From DASQFQ01 sp963730115 (GTDB taxonomy: Bacteria; Actinomycetota; Thermoleophilia; Solirubrobacterales; Solirubrobacteraceae), in contig CAVSQM010000003.1 in the NCBI GenBank assembly GCA_963730115.1, positions 1 through 64,000 of the forward strand: DNA of 64,000 bases. The letters are read 5' to 3'. This document shows, one piece after another, positions 18,611 through 27,059 of this stretch (its first letter is position 1; every line of letters begins with the position of its first letter). Below the pieces are notes generated by a model that was not told the DNA's origin, made no database searches, and saw only the letters and a program-made list of their open reading frames with translations. The position numbers and the translations under genes are program-made.

Positions 18611-20797
18611 TCAGCCCGTGAACCGGGGCGACGGGGCCTGCTGCGCGCAGCGCTGGAAGCTGAGCACCAGCGTGCGCGGCCGGGTCCGGGATGCGGAGCG
18701 GAACACGACCCGGGCGGTGACCCGGTGCACTCCGACGCTCAGGCGGCCGGGGGTGACCCGGGCCGTGAACCGCCGCTGGCCGTTCCGTGCGCGGCGGACC
18801 GCGACGCGGCGGCCGTCCACGAAGAACGTGACGCGGCGGATCTGCCGGCCGTTGACGGCCGCGGTGAACGTGCGGTAGACGCAGCCGCTCGGGCCACGCA
18901 GCCGCGCGCGGCCGCTGACCTGGCGCGGAGCGGCTTGCTGCTCTGCGAGCACCTGCTGCGCCGGAGCCGGCTTCGACTCCTGCTTCACCGACGGCTGGAT
19001 GATGTCGACCGAGGCCGAGTCCTCATCCTCGACGGTGCCGCCCGTGCCGCCCAGCGGGTCCTTGCCGGTGACGTGGACCGTGTTAGGCAGCGGGTCGGGG
19101 TCGGTCGCCGTGACCTTGTGCGTGCAGGTGTAGCGCCACAGCTCGCCCGGCTCCAGCGAGTTGTCGCTGTCGCCGGTGACCTTCTGCGGGCCGGCGAGGG
19201 TGCCGGCGTCGCAGCGCGGGTCGCTGATCGTCACCGCGAGGCCGATGTCACCGGGGTTGGTGACGTCGAAGCGGTAGCTGATCGTGTCGCCGACCTGCGC
19301 GGTCTGGCGGTCCGGCGTCTTCTCGACGTTGATCGCCGGGTGCACGATGTCCGTGCAGTGGTCGTCGGTGTCGGAGACCGGCTTGTCCTGCTCGTCCTCG
19401 CCGGTCGCGGTGGCGACGTTGCACAGCGGGTCGGCCTCGCCGGAGGCGTGCGTGGGGACGGTCTTGGAGCAGGTGTACGTCCACACCTCGTTGTCCTCGA
19501 GCACGTCGTCCTGGTCGCCGCCGGTCTTGGAGACCGGGGTGGCGGAGACCGGCGCGCAGCGGTTGTCGGTGACCTTGACGTCGTGCACCGGCGAGTTGCC
19601 GACGCTGCGCACGGCGAACGTGAAGTCCATCTTGTCGCCGTGGTGGACCTGTGCCGGGCCCGCCTTGACGACCTCGATGGCCGCGCTGAGCTTCGTGTTG
19701 ACGAACGTGCAGCGCACGGTCTCGCCGGCCGCGACGCGGATGCTCGCGGTGCGGGTGGCGGTCGTGCCGGTGCTGTCGTTGTCGTTGCAGGTGATCGACT
19801 TGAGCCGGTAGCCGGGGGCGTTCGACTCGGTCACCGCGTAGGGCTCGCTGCGCGGGAGGACGCCCGTCACGGTCTTCATCTGGCCGTGCGCGAGGCTGAA
19901 GCCGCCCGCGAAGCCGGTGAAGGCGAAGGCGGTGCCGCCGCTCTCGGCCGGCTCGGTCTGCTTGACGATCTCGACCTTGCCCTTGCGGATGTTGGTGATC
20001 GTGCAGACGACGTCGTCGCCCGACTTGACGTGGACCGTGCCCGGCCCGTACGTCCGCGAGGCGGTCGTGGTCTTGCAGTCGATCGACGCGGAGTAGTCGG
20101 CGAGGTTGGTGCCGTTGGCGCCGGCCTCGCTCACCTGTGCGTGCCCGCGTTGACGGAGGTGCTGCCGGTGCCGCCGTCGCCGGCCGCCGCCTTGACCGTG
20201 GCGCCGTCGACCTTGAGGTCGAAGCGGCCCGCGTCGGTGGCGGGGACGAGCTTCTTGATCACCGTGATCTTCGGCTTCTTGTAGTTGCCGAAGTCCTTGT
20301 TCGTGACCTGCTTGTCCTTGGAGACGTCGATCGGGCCGTGGCCGCACTTGAAGTCGCCGCCCGTTGCCGTTGGCGAAGCCGCCGGAGGTCGAGGCGTTCG
20401 GGTACGTGCAGGTCCAGCCGTCGGTGCCGCCGCCGGGGCGCTGCTCGCGCAGGCGGTACTTCTTGGCGCCCGTCGAGGTCCGCGTGCCCGTCGGCTTGAT
20501 GCCGGTGATCACGTAGGCGCCGTTGGCGTCCGTGTCGTCGTACGGCTCGCCCGAGTCGCGCGTGCCGTCGTCGTCGTAGTCGGCCCAGATGCGCCAACCG
20601 GCGAGCCCGGGCTCACCCGAGTCGCGCTTGCCGTTCCCGTTCAAGTCGTGGAACTTCGTGCCCTCCGCCTTGCATCCGGAGCCGTACGTGCGCGAGTCGC
20701 ACGACGAATGGCTTCCGGTCGCATACGCGGGTGCAGCGAGAACGGCCGCGAACACCGCAGCCAGCATCGTCGCCATCAGGCGAGACGATCGTGTCAT
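18611..20797 (-). CDS. Secreted SdrD B-like / DUF11 repeat surface protein, two compensating frameshifts
   Basis: Large exported protein of about 728 residues. The ATG at 20795-20797 has AGGAGG 9 nt upstream, and a signal peptide spans residues 1-26. Next is an SdrD B-like domain (FHDLNGNGKRDSGEPGLAGW, DDDGTRDSGEPYDDTD) and beta-rich repeats, including DUF11-type units (VGDTISYRFDVTNPGD). The C-terminal module of about 110 residues is Arg-rich. Between about 20,365 and 20,140 the frame is wrong: an extra base near 20,359 and a missing base near 20,140 replace a normal-looking stretch (KCGHGPIDVSKDK, GRFDLKVDGATVKAA in the other frame). No LPXTG anchor is seen. Confidence 0.8.
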   Translation of the reverse strand: MTRSSRLMATMLAAVFAAVLAAPAYATGSHSSCDSRTYGSGCKAEGTKFHDLNGNGKRDSGEPGLAGWRIWADYDDDGTRDSGEPYDDTDANGAYVITGIKPTGTRTSTGAKKYRLREQRPGGGTDGWTCTYPNASTSGGFANGNGRRLQVRPRPDRRLQGQAGHEQGLRQLQEAEDHGDQEARPRHRRGPLRPQGRRRHGQGGGRRRRHRQHLRQRGHAQVSEAGANGTNLADYSASIDCKTTTASRTYGPGTVHVKSGDDVVCTITNIRKGKVEIVKQTEPAESGGTAFAFTGFAGGFSLAHGQMKTVTGVLPRSEPYAVTESNAPGYRLKSITCNDNDSTGTTATRTASIRVAAGETVRCTFVNTKLSAAIEVVKAGPAQVHHGDKMDFTFAVRSVGNSPVHDVKVTDNRCAPVSATPVSKTGGDQDDVLEDNEVWTYTCSKTVPTHASGEADPLCNVATATGEDEQDKPVSDTDDHCTDIVHPAINVEKTPDRQTAQVGDTISYRFDVTNPGDIGLAVTISDPRCDAGTLAGPQKVTGDSDNSLEPGELWRYTCTHKVTATDPDPLPNTVHVTGKDPLGGTGGTVEDEDSASVDIIQPSVKQESKPAPAQQVLAEQQAAPRQVSGRARLRGPSGCVYRTFTAAVNGRQIRRVTFFVDGRRVAVRRARNGQRRFTARVTPGRLSVGVHRVTARVVFRSASRTRPRTLVLSFQRCAQQAPSPRFTG

Positions 20798-20912
20798 TGA
20801 GCCCAGCCTCCTGCCGGTGGGGAAGAACGCTCAGGTTCCCTCCTGAGCTTGGCGGCCAGTATTCGACAGATATCGGTTCTCTTCAATCGGACATCCGCCG
20901 ACTAGGGGTCCG

Positions 20913-20918
20913 TACACT
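20913..20918 (+). promoter_or_regulatory. -10 box TACACT for a leaderless ATG start
   Basis: TACACT ends 6 nt before the ATG at 20925, with no ribosome binding site between. This is the textbook spacing for a transcript that begins at the start codon. Confidence 0.5.
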
Positions 20919-20924
20919 CACGCC

Positions 20925-21101
20925 ATGGACCTCGAGGAGCACACGCTTGAGTCGGTCGGCGAGCGGTGCGAGGAGTGCGGGGCGTCGCTCACGCAGCGCG
21001 AGATCGAGCTCGCGCTCGAGGACGGCGGGCCCAACCTCTGCAGCGTGCACCGCGCCGAGTCGCTCGAGCTCGAAGAGCCCGGCGACGAGTCCGCGACCTA
21101 G
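20925..21101 (+). CDS. Small acidic zinc-ribbon-like protein
   Basis: A 58-residue protein with strong coding bias (nearly all third positions G or C). CEECG at residues 15-19 and CSVH at about 39-42 could bind one zinc ion (C-x2-C...C-x2-H). The rest is Glu-rich with a short helix (REIELALEDGG). No family recognised; it may be a small adaptor or regulator. It is preceded by a TACACT box at leaderless spacing and ends 6 bp from the convergent quinone oxidoreductase gene. Confidence 0.7.
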   Translation: MDLEEHTLESVGERCEECGASLTQREIELALEDGGPNLCSVHRAESLELEEPGDESAT

Positions 21102-21107
21102 CCGGAG

Positions 21108-22046
21108 CTAGGGCAGCAGCACGAGCTTGCCGAGCTTGCCGCCGGCCTGGAAGCGCTCGTACGCGTCCGCGACCTCGTCGAGCGCGTAGGTCGCGGCGAC
21201 GGGGACGACCAGGTCGCCGGAGACGAAGCCGGGGATCACCGAGCGCTCGACGCAGCGCGCGGTCAGCGCCTTCTCCTCGAGCGGGCGGGCGCGCAGGGTC
21301 GAGGCGTGGATGCGGGCGCGCTTCGCCATCAGCAGGTGGAGCGGCAGCTCGGCCTTGTTGCCGGCGCCGATCCCGATCACCACGATCCGGCCCTTGGTGG
21401 CGAGCGCGTTGACGTTGCCCGCCATGTTGGGACCGCCGACGAGCTCGAGGATGACGTCGAACGGGCCGGTGTCCTCGAAGCCCTCGGGCTCGATCGCGTT
21501 GACGTCGAGCGCATCGATCCGCGCTCGGTTCTCGGGGTTGCGGACGGTGGCGGTGACGCGGGCGCCCGCCATCTGGCCGAGCTGGACGGCGGCCATGCCG
21601 ACGCCGCCGGCGGCGCCGTGGACGAGCAGGCGCTCGCCGGTCTGCAGGCCGGCCTGGGTGAAGAGCGCGTCGTAGGCGGTGGTGAACACCTCGGGGACGC
21701 CGCCCGCGGCGTCCCACTCCAGCTCTTCGGGGACCGGGATCGCGGTCCGCTCGTGGACGACCGCGAGCTCCGCCTGGCCGCCGCCCGCCACGATCGACAT
21801 CACGCGGTCGCCGGGCTCGAAGCGCTGGACGCCGGGGCCGCACTCGAGCACCTCGCCCGCCAGCTCGAGCCCGGGGATGTCCTGGGGCGCGCCGGGCGGC
21901 GCCGGGTAGCGGCCCTTGAGCTGCATGATGTCGGCGCCGTTGAGGCCGGCGGCGCGGACGCGGACGAGCAGGTCGGAGTTACCGGGCACCGGATCGGGGT
22001 GCTCCTCGACTGCGATCTTCCCGTCGCGAATGGTGGCGGCGCGCAT
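21108..22046 (-). CDS. NADPH:quinone oxidoreductase / zinc-independent MDR family
   Basis: Medium-chain dehydrogenase/reductase of 312 residues. The N-terminal GroES-like half has RAAGLNGADIMQLKGRYP and GLELAGEV. The nucleotide-binding half has the GAAGGVGMAAVQLGQMAGA motif near residue 145. The cysteines that bind catalytic zinc in alcohol dehydrogenases are absent, as in the quinone oxidoreductase/PIG3 subgroup. Expected role: NAD(P)H-dependent reduction of quinones or enones in the cytoplasm. A TAGCAT box lies 8 nt before the ATG. Confidence 0.9.
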   Translation of the reverse strand: MRAATIRDGKIAVEEHPDPVPGNSDLLVRVRAAGLNGADIMQLKGRYPAPPGAPQDIPGLELAGEVLECGPGVQRFEPGDRVMSIVAGGGQAELAVVHERTAIPVPEELEWDAAGGVPEVFTTAYDALFTQAGLQTGERLLVHGAAGGVGMAAVQLGQMAGARVTATVRNPENRARIDALDVNAIEPEGFEDTGPFDVILELVGGPNMAGNVNALATKGRIVVIGIGAGNKAELPLHLLMAKRARIHASTLRARPLEEKALTARCVERSVIPGFVSGDLVVPVAATYALDEVADAYERFQAGGKLGKLVLLP

Positions 22047-22054
22047 CGGCGGCG

Positions 22055-22060
22055 ATGCTA
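22055..22060 (-). promoter_or_regulatory. -10 box TAGCAT upstream of the quinone oxidoreductase
   Basis: On the minus strand TAGCAT ends 8 nt before the ATG at 22044-22046. The intervening CGCCGCCG is not a ribosome binding site, so the transcript may be leaderless. Confidence 0.45.
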
Positions 22061-22158
22061 TCTGCGCGACGCGTGAAGCCGTCCGATCGTCCAGCTGCGC
22101 TCGATGACTTCAGGGGTTCGTGCCGATAGTCTCAAGGGTAAGCAACACCGACGTCAGC

Positions 22159-22944
22159 ATGCCGAACATGCCTGCAATCCCACGGTTTCCCCCGCTCTGG
22201 CGGGAGTCGCGCATCGGCCTCGAAGCCGCCGCGCTCCGGCGCAGCCCGGTCTACGACGGCCTCGGCGTGCCCGCGGGAGAGCGGCGCCCGGTCCTCCTGA
22301 TCCCCGGCTTCATGGCCGGCGACCTGTCGCTCGGCACGCTGGCCGGATGGCTGCGACGCAACGGCTATTGCACCCACCGCACGGGCATCCGCGCCAACTT
22401 CGACTGCTCCGAGGAGGCCTGCGCGCGGCTGGAGGCACGGCTCGAGCACATGGCCGAGCGCCACGGCGAGCGCGTCATCGTCATCGGGCAGAGCCGCGGC
22501 GGCGTGTTCGCGAAGGCGCTGGGCGCGCGCCGGCCGGACCTCGTCGAGGGGATCGTCACGCTCGGCTCGCCGATCATCTCCCAGCTCGCCGTGCACCCGC
22601 TGGTGCTCGCCCAGGTCGGGCTGGTCAGCGCGCTCGGCACCGCGCACATCCCGGGCCTGTTCACGATCGGCTGCCTGCGCGGCAAGTGCTGCGAGCGCTT
22701 CCGCTCCGCGCTCGAGGGCCCGTTCCCGGACGACGTCGGCTACGTCGCCGTCTACTCGAAGAGCGACGGCATCGTGCAGTGGAAGTCGTGCCTCGACCCG
22801 GCGGCCGACCAGCTCGTCGAGGTCTCGGCCTCGCACTGCGGGATGGGCGTCAACGCCCAGGCCTTCCTCGCCGTCGCCGACGCGCTGAAGCGCTTCCGGA
22901 GCGACGACCCGCTGCTCGCGGACGATCTACCGCGCGCGGCGTAG
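22159..22944 (+). CDS. Alpha/beta hydrolase, putative lipase/esterase
   Basis: Protein of about 261 residues with a lipase-like catalytic triad: Ser in GQSRGG near residue 115, Asp in YSKSDGIV near 206 and His in SASHCGMG near 228. The oxyanion region is LIPGFMAGD near 50. Cysteines are unusually frequent (CTHR, CSEEAC, GCLRGKCCE), hinting at disulfides, although no clear signal peptide is seen. The start is uncertain: ATG at 22159 or 22168, since the codons upstream to a GTG at 22120 are not coding-like. A TAGTCT box lies at 22127-22132. Confidence 0.8.
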   Translation: MPNMPAIPRFPPLWRESRIGLEAAALRRSPVYDGLGVPAGERRPVLLIPGFMAGDLSLGTLAGWLRRNGYCTHRTGIRANFDCSEEACARLEARLEHMAERHGERVIVIGQSRGGVFAKALGARRPDLVEGIVTLGSPIISQLAVHPLVLAQVGLVSALGTAHIPGLFTIGCLRGKCCERFRSALEGPFPDDVGYVAVYSKSDGIVQWKSCLDPAADQLVEVSASHCGMGVNAQAFLAVADALKRFRSDDPLLADDLPRAA

Positions 22945-22995
22945 TCGCCGGCCGAACGTCAACTGCGGCTGGGTAGGGACCGGTTTGGCGGGGTT

Positions 22996-23034
22996 GTCCT
23001 GTCCCGGGGTCGGATACCGGCCCCTAGGCAGGAC
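22996..23034. terminator. Hairpin between convergent lipase and metallo-hydrolase genes
   Basis: GTCCTG (22996-23001) pairs with CAGGAC (23029-23034). Inside it a CCGGGG / CCCC(T)AGG-type pairing around TCGGATACCGG extends the stem imperfectly. It sits in the 108-bp gap between two convergent genes, where a shared terminator is expected. Confidence 0.5.
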
Positions 23035-23052
23035 GCCCGAGAAGTTCGGCGC

Positions 23053-23727
23053 CTAGGACGCCTTGGCGATCGCCGCGTCCATCGCGGCGCCGGGGTGCTC
23101 GACCGTCTTGCCGTGGCCGACCGCGAGGCGGGCCGGGTTGAGGGCGCGGAGGGCCTTCGCGGTCTCCAGCGCGGTCGGGCGGTGCCAGGTGGCGAGGGCG
23201 GGCATCGGGAAGCGCAGGTTCGGCTTGGCGGTGGTGGCGACCCCGCCGACCGTGGAGAACGCGTCGCCGGCGAACAGCGTGCGGTCGCGGGTGTCGAGGT
23301 AGGCGATCTGGCCGGGCGTGTGGCCGGGCGCGGCGACGACCTCGAGCGAGCCGACCCGGTCGCCGGGCTCGAGCGTGCGCGTCGGCCTCGTCTTCGCGCC
23401 CGAGTAGCCGCCGCGGAGCTTCGCGTCCTCCGGCTCGCCCGGCTCGGGGGTCGTGTCCTTGGCCAGGAGCTTGGCGTCGCGGGTGCCGATCAGCACCTCG
23501 GCGTCGGGGAGCTGCGCAGCGAGGGCGTCGAGCCCGCCGATGTGGTCCTGGTGCGCGTGCGTGAGCGCGATGCGGACGATCGGGCGGCCGGTCTGCTCCG
23601 CGGTGGCGAGGATCGCCTTGGCCGCGCCCGGGTCCATCGTCGTGTCGATCAGCGTCAAGCCGTCGTCCTCGTCGACGAGGAACGCGTTGACGAGGCCGGC
23701 GAAGCGCGCGATGCGGATGCCGCTCAT
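23053..23727 (-). CDS. MBL-fold metallo-hydrolase
   Basis: Metallo-beta-lactamase fold enzyme of 224 residues from the ATG at 23725-23727, which overlaps the stop of the upstream methyltransferase gene (ATGA). The metal motif THAHQDHIGG (HxHxDH) is near residue 58, followed by APGHTPGQIAYLD (third His) near 133, FAGDAFST (bridging Asp) near 153 and VGHGKTVEHPG (last His) near 207. The subgroup resembles glyoxalase II-like hydrolases. The substrate cannot be read from sequence. Confidence 0.9.
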   Translation of the reverse strand: MSGIRIARFAGLVNAFLVDEDDGLTLIDTTMDPGAAKAILATAEQTGRPIVRIALTHAHQDHIGGLDALAAQLPDAEVLIGTRDAKLLAKDTTPEPGEPEDAKLRGGYSGAKTRPTRTLEPGDRVGSLEVVAAPGHTPGQIAYLDTRDRTLFAGDAFSTVGGVATTAKPNLRFPMPALATWHRPTALETAKALRALNPARLAVGHGKTVEHPGAAMDAAIAKAS

Positions 23728-25139
23728 GCCCGCTCGAGCAACGCCACGCACTCGATGTGCGGGGTCTGGGGGAACATGTCGACCGGGCGCACGGTCTTGA
23801 GCGTCCAGCCCGCCTCGACGAGCTGCGCGGCGTTTGGCGCGAGCGTCGTCGGGTTGCAGGAGACGTAGACGATCCGCTGCGGCTCGGCCTCGATGATGCG
23901 GCGCACGACCTTCTGCGAGAGGCCTGCGCGCGGGGGGTCGATGACAGCGACGTCGGGCTTGCCCGCACGCTCGACCAGGTCGCGCATGGCGAGCCGGATG
24001 TCGCCGGCGAAGAAGCTCGCGTTGGTGATCTCGTTGAGGCGCGCGTTCTCGATCGCGTCGGCGACGGCGGGCTCGACGATCTCCACGCCGACCACCTCGC
24101 GCGCCCGCGCGGCCAGCGACAGGCCGATCGTGCCGATGCCGCAGTAGAGGTCGAAGACGCGCTCGTGCCCGCGCAGCGCGGCGAGCTCGGTCGCGTGGCC
24201 GTAGAGCACCTCGGCCATCTCGGTGTTGGTCTGGAAGAACGCCTCGGGCGAGATCAGGAAGCGCAGGTCGCCGAGCTGCTCGGCGTATTGCGGCCCGCCG
24301 GAGAGCAGCGTCGTCTCGCCGCCCTGTGTGCTCTCGCCGAGCCCGGCGGTCTGCGTCCAGAACAGGTGGTCGGCGTCGATCGCCTCGATCAGCGCGTCGG
24401 CGTCCAGCGCGTCGCCGCCGGAGCGACGGCCGCGTCCACCCGGCGTTCCAGGGCCGGCGGCGGAGGGCGAGCTGACGAGCCGCACCTGCAGCTCGCCGGT
24501 GCGCCGGCCCTCGCGCACGACGAGGTTGCGCAGGAAGCCCTCCTGCGTGCGGCGGTCCCAGGCGCCGAGGCCCTGGCGGCGGAGCTCGGCCAGCGCCTGC
24601 TCGCGCACGACGTTGGAGCGCTCGGAGGCGAGCTTGCAGTCGTCCATCGGCAGGATCCGGTCCCAGCGCCCGGGGGCGTGGAAGCCGCACACGAGCTCAC
24701 CGCCGTCGCCGGTGCCGAACGAGTACTCGAGCTTGTTGCGGTAGCGCCACTCCTCGACCGCGGGGACGATTGGCTCGAGCTCGAAGCCCTCGAGCCGGCC
24801 GATCCGGGTCAGCGCGTCGGCGACCTGCTCCTGCTTGACCTCGAGCTGGCGCGCGTAGGGCAGCACCTGCCACGGCGCGCCCGGGTGGTCGGCGACCTCG
24901 GGGATGCGGTCGGGCGACGGCTCGAGCAGCTCGACGGCGCGCGCCTCGGCGTACTGCTTCTTCGACTTGCCGATCTCCGCGCGCACGCGGTCGCCGGGTA
25001 CGCCGCCAGCCACGAAGACGACGTAGCCGTCCTCGTCACGCCGGGCAACGCCGTTGCCGCCGTAGGCGAGACGGTCGACGGTGAGCTCGAGGACGTCCCC
25101 GCGGCGGGGACGAGAAGTTGTCGGGGCGGGAGCGGCCAC
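23724..25139 (-). CDS. 23S rRNA (uracil-C5)-methyltransferase, RumA/TrmA family
   Basis: SAM-dependent RNA uracil-5 methyltransferase of about 471 residues. It opens with a TRAM RNA-binding domain (DVLELTVDRLAYGGNGVARRD). SAM motif DLYCGIGTIGLSLA is near 330, DPPRAGLSQKVV near 407, and the catalytic Cys lies in YVSCNPTTLAPN near 437. The cysteines that normally bind an iron-sulfur cluster after the TRAM domain (CGGC pattern) are missing; the site reads HPGAPWQ. A Gly/Arg-rich insert sits near 245-265. The GTG start at 25137-25139 is the best fit but is weakly supported. Coupled to the MBL-fold gene downstream. Confidence 0.9.
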   Translation of the reverse strand: MAAPAPTTSRPRRGDVLELTVDRLAYGGNGVARRDEDGYVVFVAGGVPGDRVRAEIGKSKKQYAEARAVELLEPSPDRIPEVADHPGAPWQVLPYARQLEVKQEQVADALTRIGRLEGFELEPIVPAVEEWRYRNKLEYSFGTGDGGELVCGFHAPGRWDRILPMDDCKLASERSNVVREQALAELRRQGLGAWDRRTQEGFLRNLVVREGRRTGELQVRLVSSPSAAGPGTPGGRGRRSGGDALDADALIEAIDADHLFWTQTAGLGESTQGGETTLLSGGPQYAEQLGDLRFLISPEAFFQTNTEMAEVLYGHATELAALRGHERVFDLYCGIGTIGLSLAARAREVVGVEIVEPAVADAIENARLNEITNASFFAGDIRLAMRDLVERAGKPDVAVIDPPRAGLSQKVVRRIIEAEPQRIVYVSCNPTTLAPNAAQLVEAGWTLKTVRPVDMFPQTPHIECVALLERA

Positions 25140-25162
25140 CCCTCCAGCATGGCAGCCCGGTT

Positions 25163-25666
25163 CTAGCCGAGCTTGCGCTCGATGTTCTGCAGGACCGACT
25201 TGCGGTTCGCGTTGCGGCGCTCGTAGTCGCGCACCTTGCGCAGCTCCGGCGCCGAGAGGTCGGCCAGGCGCTCGCCGACCTCCGCCGCGGTGAGGTCGTC
25301 GTAGCCGGAGATCGGGAACGCCGGGCCGATCCCGGTGACGCGGCGGGCGCGGTCGACCTCGCGCACGATGCGCGTCGGCGTGCCGCTCACCACGGCCTCG
25401 AGCTGCGTGATCAGGTCGTCGGTCTGCGAGCGGCCGCGCTCGAACAGCGCGGTCACGAGCGCCGTCGCGTCCTGGCGGGTCATGCGCCCGCGGTCGACCG
25501 CGTCGTCGACCGCCTCCTGCACGCGGTCGCGCGTGAGCACCACGACCTCGCGCGGATCGAGGTAGCGCGAGAGCTGCTCGCGGATGCCCGGATCCTTGGT
25601 AGCGCTCCCACCTCGAGAGCGCGACGCCGGGGTCGACTTGCGGCTCGTCTGGCGTGCTTGGGGCAT
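25163..25666 (-). CDS. Hypothetical helical protein
   Basis: 167-residue protein of unrecognised function. The head (1-25) is basic and disordered. Residues about 35-85 form helices (REVVVLTRDRVQEAVDDAVDRG, RQDATALVTALFERG). The C-terminal 45 residues (YDDLTAAEVGERLADLSAPELRKV, YERRNANRKSVLQNIERKL) form a conserved-looking helix pair of a type often seen in actinobacterial proteins. No enzyme motif, signal peptide or membrane segment is seen. It lies between argF and the RNA methyltransferase gene on the same strand with short gaps. Confidence 0.75.
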   Translation of the reverse strand: MPQARQTSRKSTPASRSRGGSATKDPGIREQLSRYLDPREVVVLTRDRVQEAVDDAVDRGRMTRQDATALVTALFERGRSQTDDLITQLEAVVSGTPTRIVREVDRARRVTGIGPAFPISGYDDLTAAEVGERLADLSAPELRKVRDYERRNANRKSVLQNIERKLG

Positions 25667-25678
25667 GGTCAGCGGACC

Positions 25679-26554
25679 CTACCCAACGAGCAACTCGAGC
25701 AAGGCCTTCTGCGCGTGGCGGCGGTTCTCGGCCTGGTCCCAGATGCGCTGGCGGTCGCCGTAGAGGACGGCCTCGGTGATCTCCTCGCCGGGGTGGGCGG
25801 GCAGGCAGTGCAGCGCGATCGCGCCGGGCGCCGCGCGGTCGAGCAGCGCGTCGTCGAGCACGTAGGGAGCGAGCGCCGCGCGGCGCGCCGCGGCGGTCGA
25901 CTCGTCGTCGCCCATCGACACCCAGACGTCGGTGTAGAGGACGTCGGCGCCGTCGGCGGCAGCCGCCGGGTCGTCGAACCGCCGCGCGCCCTGCGCCTCG
26001 GGGAGCTGGTGGCCGGCGGGCGCCGCCACCCGCACCTCGACCCCGGCGAGCGCACCGACCACGGCGAGCGAGCGCGCGACGTTGTTGCCGTCGCCGACGT
26101 AGGCGAGGACACGCCCGTCGAGCGAGCCGAACGCCTCGCGCATCGTCATCAGGTCGGCGAGCGCCTGGCACGGGTGGTGATCGGGCGAGAGCATGTTCAC
26201 GACCGGCACCTCGGCGTACGCGGCGAGCTCGCGCAGCCGCGCCTCGCTGCTCGTGCGCAGCCCGATCGCCGCCGCGTGGCGCGAGAACACGAGCGCCGTG
26301 TCGCGGATCGACTCCCCGCGCGTGAGCTGCAGCTCGTTCGCGCGCAGCACCATCGGGTGCCCGCCGAGCTCGTGGACGCCGGCCTCGAACGACGTGCGCG
26401 TCCGCGTGGAGGGGTGCTCGAACAGCAGCGCCATCGTCTTCCCCTCGAGCGGGCGGGCGGCCAGCGGCTCCGCCTTCATGGCCAGCGCGCGGTCCAGCAG
26501 CGCGTGCAGCTCGGGAGCGGTCAGCTCCTCGCCGGTGAGGAAGTGGCGCGGCAA
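25679..26554 (-). CDS. argF: Ornithine carbamoyltransferase
   Basis: Forms citrulline from ornithine and carbamoyl phosphate in arginine synthesis. 291 residues. Carbamoyl-phosphate site STRTRTSFEAG is near residue 52, HHPCQALADL near 128, the ornithine site region VSMGDDE near 212, and the catalytic HCLPAHPGEEI near 250. It starts with a TTG (PRHFLTGEEL matches the family start), preceded at 6 nt by TACGGT, so it may be leaderless. No other arginine genes are adjacent. Confidence 0.93.
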   Translation of the reverse strand: MPRHFLTGEELTAPELHALLDRALAMKAEPLAARPLEGKTMALLFEHPSTRTRTSFEAGVHELGGHPMVLRANELQLTRGESIRDTALVFSRHAAAIGLRTSSEARLRELAAYAEVPVVNMLSPDHHPCQALADLMTMREAFGSLDGRVLAYVGDGNNVARSLAVVGALAGVEVRVAAPAGHQLPEAQGARRFDDPAAAADGADVLYTDVWVSMGDDESTAAARRAALAPYVLDDALLDRAAPGAIALHCLPAHPGEEITEAVLYGDRQRIWDQAENRRHAQKALLELLVG

Positions 26555-26560
26555 GTCCGC

Positions 26561-26566
26561 ACCGTA
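26561..26566 (-). promoter_or_regulatory. -10 box TACGGT for a leaderless TTG start of argF
   Basis: On the minus strand TACGGT is followed by GCGGAC and then the TTG at 26552-26554, a 6-nt gap with no ribosome binding site. It lies directly before the end of the upstream SnoaL-like gene. Confidence 0.45.
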
Positions 26567-27037
26567 CTACGAGTTGCGCAGCCCGAACCCGCGCAGCATC
26601 AGCAGCGCCCGCTCCCCCATCGTGCCGGGCTTCGGCAGCACGCCCAGCTGCACGGCGGCGCCGTAGAGGTCGAAGAACGCGCGGATGCGCAGCAGCCGCT
26701 CGTCGCGCAGCTCGCAGTAGAGGACGGCGTGCACGATCACGAAGCGGTTGGTGGCGGCGAGGCCGGCGACCTCGCGCCGGTGCGTGGCGAGCACCTTCAC
26801 CGGCGCGACCGCGAACGGCCCGTTCGTCGTGCGCTCACCCGTGCGCTGCAGGCGCGCGTCGGGGAACGCAGTCCACAGCCGGGCGGCGTGCTTGGCGATC
26901 GCCTGCGCGCCCTCGAGCGGCTCCGCCGTCAGCGGGTCCTCGTAGTGGACGTCGTCGTCGCACAGCGGGTCGAAGGCCGCGGGGTCGCGGCCGGACCACG
27001 CGCGCTCCCACTCGTCGAACAGCTCGTCCACCGTCAT
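26567..27037 (-). CDS. SnoaL/NTF2-like domain protein
   Basis: Small protein of 156 residues from the ATG at 27035-27037 (MTVDELFDEWERAW). It has the cone-shaped NTF2-like pattern of the SnoaL group: an N-terminal helix, DDDVHYEDPLTAEPLEGAQAI, LWTAFPDARL and LLRIRAFFDLYGAAVQLG. Such proteins act as small isomerases or ligand carriers, and the function here is unknown. The gene diverges from the MFS transporter across only 22 bp and lies just upstream of argF. Confidence 0.82.
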   Translation of the reverse strand: MTVDELFDEWERAWSGRDPAAFDPLCDDDVHYEDPLTAEPLEGAQAIAKHAARLWTAFPDARLQRTGERTTNGPFAVAPVKVLATHRREVAGLAATNRFVIVHAVLYCELRDERLLRIRAFFDLYGAAVQLGVLPKPGTMGERALLMLRGFGLRNS

Positions 27038-27059
27038 CGGCCCGACATGATGGAGCACG

